Positions 39,801 through 51,800 of a DNA stretch of 64,000 nt are shown here, piece after piece. The stretch is from Didymodactylos carnosus (Eukaryota > Rotifera > Eurotatoria > Philodinida > Philodinidae). The DNA is taken from the NCBI GenBank assembly GCA_905250885.1, contig CAJNOQ010000150.1, positions 1 to 64,000 on the forward strand, read 5' to 3'. The position numbers and the translations under genes are program-made. Position 1 is the stretch's first letter. The number at the start of each line of letters is the position of its first letter. The notes beneath the pieces were generated by a model. The model searched no databases and was not told the DNA's origin. It worked only from the letters and a program-made list of their open reading frames with translations.

Positions 39801-42800
39801 TTTAAGATGTAATGGATACGATGATTGCCGAGATGGTAGTGACGAAGATGAAAGACATAACTGCGGTATGTATAGAGTCTATTAATATATTCTATTAAAA
39901 CCAAATTATATATATTTTTTTTATAGCTGAAATGCCGTGTCGTGCAAATCAATTTCGTTGTCCAACGGGTTTAAAAAATAATCCCCGTTTGCATTGTCTT
40001 GATCGAACAGCCGTATGCAATGGTGTTGCAAATTGTATGAGAGGAGAAGATGAAGCTAATTGTACAAGAAGAAATTGCTCGACATATCAGTATGCTATTT
40101 ATTACTCTCTCATTAGTGCTTAATTCATCTCATCTTCTATTAAAGATTTCAATGTGCCAATGGATTATGCATTCCGAGAAGTTATGTTTGTGGTATGAAA
40201 TTCATCAGCTGTCAGATATATTGTGTTAAATAGTATTTTCTCTTCTTTAGATCATGATAACGATTGTGGTAAGACCAGAAATATGTTCAATGATAAATTT
40301 CTTTGATATTCTCTAATAATTTGTTTAGGTGATGGATCTGATGAGCCAGCATCCTGCGGTATGAAATATTGATTTCTGTGGTATGAGCTCTCTAAGCTTT
40401 TTTTTAATTTTTTACCAGATTCGCAATACCGTAATTGTTCGAATACAGAATACCGATGTGAAAATGGTCGTTGTGTATCTAAAACGGTCATTTGTAATGG
40501 TAAGACTTTTTCAAAAATGTCTGTTTAGAAAATTACTGTTCTATTTTTAAAGGACGTAATGATTGTCATGATAATTCGGATGAAAAACCATTATTGTGTC
40601 AAGCAGAACAATGTCCACCTGGGCAATTTCAATGTAGAAATAAACAGTGTATACCGTATGAAGTTGTCTGTAATGGTGTTAGAAATTGTACGGATGGAAG
40701 TGATGAAACACCGAGTTGCGGTTTGTACATAAGATGAAAGCTATTCTTCTTAATCCTATAAAGAAAAATATTTGTTTTTAGGTGTGAATGAATGTGCAAG
40801 TCCAATATTGAGTGGTTGCGAACATTTTTGTGAAAATACATTAACATCATACAAATGCACATGTAGACAAGGATATAAATTAGCGCCAAATCAAAAAAAT
40901 TGTTGGGGTAGGTTCTAAAAATGCAATTTTCAGTCTTGAGTAGAGGAATTAATCAGAAGACACTTCAGCATCATTATTTCAGCGCAAAAATTTGTATGGT
41001 AAAAAAACAACATTTTTTCATTATCAGCAAATAGTATATGCGCTTAACAGAAATGCTGAATATGATCCCAATAATGAAGGAAGGTTTATTCTGTTGTAAA
41101 ACTTTCATTTGGAAATTAGACATTTTTGATTTGCTCAGATTCCGTGCAATTTTCAATTATACTACTATTTCTTGCGCTAAGGATAAAAGATTTCCGGTAC
41201 ACATAGTGAAAATTGCACAGAATCTGAGCGAATCAAAAATGTCTAATTTCCAAATGAAAGTTTTACAACAGAATAAACCTTCGATGTGCACTACTAAAAA
41301 AATAAAATTACTGCTGAAAAACTCTACCAGAGAACGAAAATACGACACTTTTCTCAAAGTTTTAAAATAGGTTAGATAGTGAACTTCCTGAATTGTGTGC
41401 AGATTTTAAAAACCAGCCAAATGTCATTATTGGGATCATATTCAACATTTCTGTTAAGCGCATAAACCACTATGAGTTACAGCAGTCTATCGAGTGTAAA
41501 GTTCAATAGAATGGATTAGAACATGAACCTCTTTACATTAGACTTCTATAAAATTTCTCTCAAAATAATATATTGTCTATTTTTTCAGACATTAATGAGT
41601 GCGTTGAAACACCAGGTGTTTGTCAACAGGCATGTGAGAATACACCAGGTATCGATTCAGAGTCAAAGTTATTTTTATAGTTTTTTGTTGACACGCTTTG
41701 TACTTCTTTAAGGTTCTTATATTTGTAAATGTATGCCTGGTTACGAGAAAGGCAGAGATGGACGAATGTGTTTTAGAATGAACAGTAAGTTATCCAATTA
41801 TTGAATGAGTGATAAAGGTTAAAAGTATCTCTTGTTTTTTCTTAGGAACTGTAAGCCCATCAGTATTTTATACGAATAAATATTATGTGCGTGCATTTGA
41901 TTTGGATGAACAATATGAAATAACAATTGCTAGACAATTTCTTGAATTATCAAGCATAGCTTATGATTGGAAAGATCGTAAATTATACGTTGGTGATTCA
42001 ATTGGAAATAAAATATATCGAATGAATTTGAATGGAACAAATTCTGAAGTTATTGTAGAACAAAATATTCGAACATTACGATCATTAACTGTAGACTGGA
42101 TTGGAAGGTAAGGGTAGCATGACTATTGTAGCAGGATTTTTCTCATCATTTGTGATGTAGTCAACACAGTGGAACCTTTTATCGTGTTTTCTGATTAGCC
42201 TTCCAAAATCACTTTCTGATAGTGTTTTCGCTAAACAGAGATTGCTTCCATCAAAATTTGTCCGTTTGGACTGAAACTTTTACTATAGTTATTACACTAA
42301 GTCTAGGATGGGTGTCTTTTCATTCGAATTTCAATGTTTTCTCATTTAGAACTGATATTTCTCTTTTTTCGGAGGCGAGAAAGTGAAGATCATAAATTGC
42401 ATATTTCTGTGAGAAACTAGACTGGAAATTAGAGTTCTAAAACGCTTTATTCTGAAGCGAAATATTTTTTCTACCAGACTGTAGTTAAATAACTTATAAA
42501 AGCCAGAAAAATGGAAAAAAATTATTTTGTTCAGCTTAAGGATGAAAATCTTAAACGATATTCACATATGGAGAAATTTTATCAACATTTCACCATGTCA
42601 GGGTCATGCACTTGCAATATCAAACGCAAATTTCCTATAATTTCACTAGCGATCACGCGTACAAAACAAGCGTAGGAAGGTATAAAATTCATGTGTGTTC
42701 ACTATACACAGTTCACAACTTTCATTAGTGATTCAACGAGAAAAATGGCACACAAAAATTTTCGTAAGCATTTTGTGAATGATCATAAGTGAAAAACTTT

Positions 42801-45800
42801 TCCTCACACGTAACCACAAGGAGAAATTTTTTCTCGCATGTGTCTGCACATCATTTCATAAAAGTCACGTGTGACCACATTTCGTTTCATAATAGTGACG
42901 ACTGTACATGCTGTATTCTCCAGCATTACTTAAGAACGGGTTCAGACTTAAGAAAGAACGGTGGAAAATGTGTCGTGCAATCTCTAAGACTAGTATCAGT
43001 TTTAAAGTTTGCGCTTCATCTGAAAAACTTTTATCGAAAGGGTTCGATCCGAACTGATCTTGAATCCATACGGAGCTCTGTTGTTTACTAAGATTTCTTA
43101 ACAAGCACGAACTGTCATTTTATAGAAAACATTTTAAAGTATATTCTGACAATATTAGCTCAAAGCTGAATTTTCTTCCGAAAATGAGAAATAGTCCCCT
43201 TTATATCAGAATGATCAAATGATTGATACATATTTTTGTTGTTCTTCAGAAAATTGTATATTCTAACGAGTACACCAGAAATTCGTGTTACAGAATTGAA
43301 TGGTAGTAATAGCAAACGTTTATTAGATTATCGTTATTTATCTCAACCAAATTATATGACGTTGGATTCTCTTGTTGGCTACTTGTTTTACAGTGATTGG
43401 GGTCAACCACATATTGGACGTATTAATTTAGATGGAACAAATTTTGTTAAAATTATTTCGACAGATACAGCTGGACCATTGGGTATTACATTAGACTTAG
43501 TTATGAAACGATTATTTTGGATTGATAGACGACTACAACGATTAGAGTAAGAGCGTAACATTTTTTTTATTGAAAACGTACCGATCAGTCAGTCCGTTAT
43601 CATTTGCCCGTTCGGACAAGATCTGATCTCGCGAATCAGTCGTCTAATGGGTGGGAAGTGTTCACTCTATTCCTTGTGCACTGATTATTTACCGTATGTG
43701 TTCAATCTTCTTTCTCTTTTATAACAGAGACGAATAGCAAACATAGTTCAATTTTGTGCAATTTATCTTGCCCGATTTGGTAATATTTCTCGTTCAGGCC
43801 AGATTAATATTGCCCGTTCGGGTAAGGTATCTTGCTCGATCAGTCACTCTTTTATCCTTGCCTAATTGGGAAATATTGCTCGAACGGGCAGGTTTGTCCG
43901 ATCAGGCAAGGTAATCCTGAGGCAGATATAGTTGATCAGTTTTCTGACCGTACAAGAAAGCATCGTATCATCCAAGGAAAACTCTATTTGATGCAGTTTT
44001 TGCCACTCTATCACTTGGAATAAGTGTCTACATGCGCTATAGCTTTGATTAATGCGTTGAAAGAAAAAAGTGTGGAAATCTTGCCAAAACGGGTACGATA
44101 CTCCTTGCTCGATCGGACCATATTTTGTGTTCGGGCAATACTTGCCGAAATGGGTAATCTTGCCCATTCGGGCCAGAAAGCGTGATAGCGGACTGCCAGT
44201 ATGCAGAACTCTTATTCATTTTGCTGGCTAACAAAAGTATTGGATAATAAATTTAAATTGATTTTCGCTTATGTTTAGATACTCTGATTATGATGGTAAA
44301 AATCGTCAAATATCGTTCAGTGGTCCTTATTATGTTCCATATTCACTAAGTCTTGGTTTCATTGATGGTTTGGCTATTTGGTCGGATTTTACCAATCATA
44401 GTATAATTATAGCTGATGCTCTAAATGGTTCAAATAAAAATGTTATAATACCAGATACAATTAATGAGGTTGTATCATTAGTTGTTGTACATCCGTCAAT
44501 TCAACCACAAGGTAATATATAAACGTACAATAAACATGCGCAGAGGAATTTAATTATCAATCTTTTATAGATCTTATTTTGTAATTTGTTATTTACGGTA
44601 ATATTGTCCGTGGTTATGGTTGTTGTTTTTTGTGCTCGCTAATACTACTCTTTGTTTTAATCTAACTCTGAATCACCAGTATGCACGTTTTCTCTCAATT
44701 AGTGTGTTATTATTATTTGTTAGTGTTGAATATTTATAAATATAGCTGTTCGTTTTCCTTATTTAGCTGTAAATCCGTGTGGTTTAAATAATGGTGGTTG
44801 TTCTCATTTATGTTTATTAACGGTTAATCAATCATACACATGTGCATGTCCTGAAGATTTTTCATTTTTAACATCAAATGGTAATAATCGTGTGTGTACA
44901 TCAAATTGTTCATGTAATCAACATCGATGTGGTCCACCAAATGAACGATGTATACCGTGGACATTGAAATGTGATGGTAGACAAGATTGTGAAGATAATT
45001 CAGATGAACCAACAACATGTCCACAAAGAACATGTCCTTTTGGACAATTTCAATGTGATAATAGAAATTGTACATATTTATCCTATGTCTGCGATGGTAT
45101 TTGACTCTTTTTATCAATTATAATACTATTACATAATAACATAATGTATCTATTTTTAGGATATAACGATTGTAGAGATAATTCTGGTAAAGAATTTGAA
45201 AATGTTATCCTTTTTTGTGTTATAAATTATTATCTTTCTTATATTTTAGATGAACAAAATTGTGAATGTAGATGTATGCCTGGAACGTTTAAATGTACTT
45301 CAGGACCATGCATCTCAATGGTTAGTAGATATATTTTTGTTGAATAGCTATTAAATAACAGATTTTTTTCAACATTATTTATTGTTTCTAAATTAAAAAT
45401 AGAAAATACTATTTCTATATTTTTCAGCGTTATCGTTGCGATGGAAGTCGTCAGTGTCAAGATGGATCAGATGAAGTTGATTGTCCAAATCAGACATGTG
45501 CACATCATCAATTTACATGTACAAATGGACAATGTATTCCAGCTTCTTATGAATGTGTAAGAATATTTTGAAAACTAAGAGATAAACGTGTATGATAATT
45601 ATCTCTAATATCTTTCAATTATACAGGATTTAGATAATGATTGTGGTGATAATAGCGATGAAAATGCTTACTTTTGTCGTACGTATAAATGACAATTAAA
45701 TTTTTTAGAATTTTAGAATTAGAATTTTTTGTAAAAATATTATTAATTTATCATTTAAGGCAATCGACCATGTCGACTAGATCAAGTTCGTTGTCCAAAT

Positions 45801-48800
45801 TCGTATAAATGCATTCCTACTGTGGCCAGATGTAATGGACGAAATGATTGTGGTGATAATAGCGATGAAAATCCAGCACAGTGTCCGGCGTGCAATGATG
45901 CTAGTCATTTTCGTTGTAATAACAGTCGCTGTATACCAAGAAGTTTTAAATGTAATCATAGAGGTTCGTATTACATATACAAATTATTATGTATGTATAC
46001 AAATATTATTTTATTCGTTCGATAGATGATTGTGGTGATAGTTCAGACGAAGATCCATCTACATGTGGTAAGTCTATTATTTGTTAAACACTATCATTTT
46101 AGAATTTATGCATAAATTTTCGATTATTATTCTAGTTTATCGTCAATGTAGCGAAGGTGAATTTCGATGCCGTAACCAAAGATGTATACCGGAACGATGG
46201 TAAGTACTAAGTTTTCAATGACTTCTCACTTTTTTGTTAGCTCACACTATTAACTAACATTAACGAGTATGACATAAGTATTAAACAGATATGTCATTAG
46301 AGTATTATTGTTGAAGGGTATGTGATCATGATCTGGATTGTGGTAATGGTGATAATTCGGATGAAGCAGGAGATTGTGGTATGTTCATCTGATCACATCC
46401 ATAGAAAATATTTATTTCTCTATAATTTTTATTTTTACAATTCTCAGCTTCTCGTCCATGTCCGGCTGGTTCTTGGCAATGTGCATCCGGTCATTGTGTT
46501 CGAAATTCGAGTCGTTGTGATGGTTATATACAGTGTCATGATGCATCAGATGAAATGAATTGTACAGCAAGATTTTCTAATGGGTCATTCTGTCCATCAG
46601 ATAAATTTCAATGTAATAATACATTATGCGTTAATCGAAATTGGGTTTGTGTAAGTATATTTCATATTGCTAATAAAATAATAATTACTTCTATGTCATT
46701 CCTTTCCAGGACGGCGATAACGATTGTAGAGACAACAGGTAAATTTAAATGATTTTGAGTATTATGTGCATCAATAATTAATGTTTCTTTCTAGTGACGA
46801 AAGTTTGGAAATGTGCCGATTATTACCATGCAATGAAACAAATCGTTTTAGGTACATGATAAGCATAAAATTGAAAAATATAATGATTTTGTAAAAAATC
46901 TAAGTCTTACTGCTACTCGATTTTATTAGTGTCTTTGAGACTGATTATTTTATAAATTTAACGATAAAAAATAGAGCACAATTTGAAATAATAAAATTGA
47001 TCAGACTCAGTTTAACAATCATTTATTTTTAGATGTTCAAACGGTCGATGTATTTACAAATGGAGAGTGTGTGATCATATAGATAATTGTGGTGATGCAA
47101 GGTAATCATCTTTCAACTGTTTAAGTTCAATTGTATGAATGATATTTACTTTATAGTGATGAAGATATTCATGGTGTGTGTAAAGCGAATGCACAAATAT
47201 CCTGTAATGAATTTCGTTGTCCAAATACAAATCGTTGTATTCGTTTTACGGATTTGTGTGATGAATTTAAGTAAGTACAGTCTATCGAATAATGAGAGAG
47301 AAACATGTAAATATTTCATTACTGTTTTATTTTTCAGTGACTGTGGTGATGAATCTGATGAATTGTTATGTCATCATAATACAACTGTAACGTGTGCAAA
47401 TCAAACATCTCATTGTGATCAAGTGTGTCATGATTTACCCAATGGTGGCATTGTTTGTTCATGTCATTCCGGTTATTTACTTAATAAAGATTCATTGAAA
47501 TGCGAAGATATTAATGAATGTGAACATACTCATCTAAATATGTGTCCACAAATATGTATAAATAAAAAAGGTTCATTCGAATGTGAATGTGCAAGTGGTT
47601 TTTCATCAAGCGGTTTCAATAGATCCGATTGTCATCCAAACGGTATGTGTAAATGTAAAAATAAGATTTAGTGTGCAAATGTACTATCTATAGCCATATT
47701 TATCATTTTAGATCCTACAATCGACATATTAATATCTTTACCAGAAGAAATTCGTCGTTTACGACGTAATAATCAAAATGACACCAGTTATAATAGAATT
47801 GTTGAAGATCAACAAGATTCATCGTATATGACTATTGATAGTGATGATCAAATGTTATATTGGATTGACGAGGGCACTGAACAAATTTATCGTGGTCATT
47901 TGGTACCCTCAATGGTATCCGCTACACATCCTCAAAAAATAACAAACGACGTTGAACACGAAAATATACAACCAACATCAATAGCCATCGATTGGATTGG
48001 AAAAAATTTGTATGTGTCTGATTTATATCATAATTGTATTTGGTTAATGAAAACAGATGGAAGATATAAACATAAATTAATCACTGATCTTGAGCAACCT
48101 TGGGTAGTGGCTGTTAATCCTGTTCTAGGGTAAAAGAAAAGTATTAAATAGAGAATTGGACAGTATTTAGTATCTGTTACCTGTTTTAGTCTAATGTATT
48201 TTGTTAATTGGGAACGTGAACATGAAGAGAGTGACGAACATACAGTGGCAATTGAATGGGCCTATATGAATGGTGAAAATCATACAATATTAATTGATAC
48301 AAATCTTGTTTTTCCAACAGATATAGTTATTGATTATTATATGAATAATCGGGTTTATTGGGTTGACGAAAAAGCAGAATCAATTGAATCAGTAGCATGG
48401 GATGGCACGGATCGAATGACAATTGCACATATCGGTAGGTTGAATAAGTTTGATATTTAAACTCTACTTGTTTATGTTAAATAAATTTTGTTTTACAACT
48501 ACTTTTTTTCGTTACAGAATAGCTCAGTTTTCGGAAACTTGAGCTGATCCATATTACGTACACAGTCCTCGAGACTGCCTGTCTGTAACTTTTCTTTCTA
48601 TCAACACAGTTTAGAACATATCGGTCAGACATCACCGAAATAAGTCAATGACTCGAGTTTCATAAGTGTTCACTCATCCTCTTACTAATCATCGTCCTGA
48701 CGCTTAACTAGAAATTAGACAAATTTCATTGTCACAATTCTCTTCGAGTCACGCGAGTCTGCCGATGACGTATATATTCTCAACTGTGCTGCTAGAGAGA

Positions 48801-51800
48801 AAAGTTACAGACAGGCATTTTCAAGGACTGTGCTTGAGCTTATCTGTAATAAAAAAAGCTGTTTTAAAATAAAACTTATTTAAGTTGAATAATGTTCACA
48901 CATTAACAAACAAATCAAAACGCTAAATTTTTAATATTAGATAAATGTCTAGTAAAAAAAAATGAAAAACATTATTTCAATCATAAACAGTAACTTCTTT
49001 TCGCTTCTTTCACACTGAGGTCACGAAATATCCGCTAACATATATTTGTTTCGTATATATGTTCGTAGATACATATTACCGCTCGAAAAATCATATAATT
49101 AAGGACGTAGAAATATTTATCCAAATAATTTGGGTTTAACATCATTTAATGAATTTTCATAATTTGCATGAGTAAAATGACATGCTTTTGTCATCCTCCT
49201 TCTCCAATTTGTTTCGAGAGTCAGTGTTTCAGCTTTATCTAAGAATCGAATAAATGCTCTTCTTTATGAATATGTTCAGCGACATTTGATGATTTTGCCA
49301 ATTTTCGAATGCCTTTTGGATGTTCTTCTTTCCATAATGTTTATCGCAATCTTTTCATGGAAGTGATAAATTAATTTCTTAAGCGAGTCTTATGTTCTTT
49401 TTTTTTCTTCTCTACACTGTGAATTTAAAAAAAGATAAGTCCGTTATTTTTCACACATTCTACTCCACAATATCGCGGAGTTGACTGACGACTTTCGTGT
49501 TGAAAGCTTTTTGATTGTATATTTCACCTACTTTTGTACGTGATTCAGAGAAAAATACGTAAAATATTCACGGACATTTTACAAATTTCTGTCTGGTTAT
49601 GGGTGTAATGTTCCTATTTCTTAGTATGCCCATTAGTATACTTCTGATAGATGATCGAAGAACTTTATTTGCAAAGTTTAAAGCTCGAACAGAATGAGTT
49701 AAAATGTGCACTGTGTTCGACTTTTTGTTTGATGACTAAATTCAAGCTCTGATTTATCGTCTAAGTTTAATCAAAGTTGCTTTATAAATCAGTTATGGTC
49801 TTTCTTGTGAATAACACGTAGTTTTTCTCCAAATCAAAGTTTTATCACTGGATCAACTGTCTGTTGTAATTAAACTAATCAAAATACTTCATATCGTCCA
49901 GCACAAGTTTTTTCTTGAAACTACTTCATTAGTGATCTACAAGGGAATTAAAAAATCTATTCACAATCTGCAAGTTCACTCTTTTATCTCTATAAATTTG
50001 AACTCCTTTGGGTGGAGAATATTTTATTTCATCACTATTGAGTAAAAAGAATCTATTAGAGAGTCTAGTGAAGATTGATTTTTATAATTTATTAAAAAAT
50101 CATAAGCAGGCATGCACCGATTAGAAATCGGTATTTTATCTTTTTTCATAAGTATGAAAAGTATAGCATATTAAATATTTTTAAAAGCTGAGTTTCGTAG
50201 AGCAAGTATATCTCTACAAAATGAGTTATGAGAACAATCTTCATCTCTATCCAGCACTGGTAAAAAAAAAACTATTTACTATGAGCCCTGTTTATCGGTT
50301 TCAGTTATAACCGAAATAGTTACATCTGAATATAATATATTTTTCATGTTTTTTCAGGTATTCATGCACCTCATTCGTTGGACGTTTTTGCCAATCATTT
50401 ATATTGGATAGATCGACAAAATCGTTCACTATATATGATTGATAAATTTGGACGAGGTATATCTTCATCAATTATAGAGAATTTAGAATTACCATTATTT
50501 GTTCGCATTCATCATCCGTTGAGACAGATACAAAACGGTAAATAATTTTATTTTTCATTGCAATAGAAGATTATTTTATCATGTAGCGTTATTTCAGTGA
50601 GCAATCGTTGTGCTCAAGCCAATTGTTCACATTTATGTGCATTAAAGCCAAATAATGAATATGAATGTTTATGCCCAGAAGAGACAGACTTACAAGAAAA
50701 TGGATACACTTGTAATGCTCGTACGTTAAATAACTGACTTTTTTTGGATTTTATATCTGAAACATTAAATATTTTTTATTTAGCAATTATTGAACCATCT
50801 CCACCTATTTTACGATGTAATTGTTTGTATGGTAAATGTGTGTATCATGAAGATGCGCAAAGTGGACAACGATTAGCTGGTTGTTTATGTTTCCCAGGTA
50901 TGTTTTCTCTGATAACATCTGATATATGCGAAGGTGGAATAGTTCATTTTTCTTTCGATGTTTGTAGGTTATTCTGGTGAATCTTGTAGAACGAATACAG
51001 CTAAAAAGAGTCTACTACATAGATTTCCCATTTATAAAATAGGTAAGTTCCATCATACAATCTTTAAAAAAGAATCCAAAAAAGTTAACGCTCAATAACT
51101 TTCAGATAACTGTAAAATTTGGTCTCGATAAGCATCGGATGCGTCAAATGTACGGCTTTCTGCTATCACATTGTAAAATATATAATTTAACTATTTCTCA
51201 AGATGTTAGAAACTATTTCAGACCATCTGTAACTGTCTTAGAATAACAACAGATTTTTACAAAATTTTTTGAGCTGTTAACTAACATATCATAGTTAGTA
51301 GAATCATGTTTACATGAGGAGTATGCTTATTTTGTTGTAATTTTTAGTTTTGGTTATCCTTGCAATGGTTGTCGTGATTGCTGCATTTGCAGTCGGTTTT
51401 ATACAACTGATCAGAAAAGGACGGTACGTCTCAACTAGTTTATAAGAATTGACGACTATTAAAGTACCTCTATTATTTAGACTGCGTATGCCTCCAAGGC
51501 CCAATTTTCGAACATCAGTTAATACATTTCGAAATTTTATTACACGTTCAACGAACAGTATTAATAGTGTTAGATTTAGAAATGGACGAACCGATATTGA
51601 AGGCGGTGGAAATGCGTCAACTACGGTATGTATTTGCGTGTAAAAATATATTTTGAAATAACTATGTTTGACTTTCAGGAAACACCAAAACCGAGCGATA
51701 GTGCAGTATTTTCAAATCCAATGTATCGTTCTACAGAAACAACAGCAGCATCAACAGGAAAAAATATACCAACGACCCCCCTTCCTAGTCAGTCTCCTTC

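Noticed and set aside
41038-41370. 110-codon plus-strand frame in an LRP2 intron
   Set aside because: It spans both arms of an inverted-repeat element, so the peptide repeats itself in antisense; no homology recognised.
42789-43104. Two ~100- and ~80-codon frames in an LRP2 intron
   Set aside because: No domain, no cysteine pattern and no frame continuity with neighbouring LRP2 exons.
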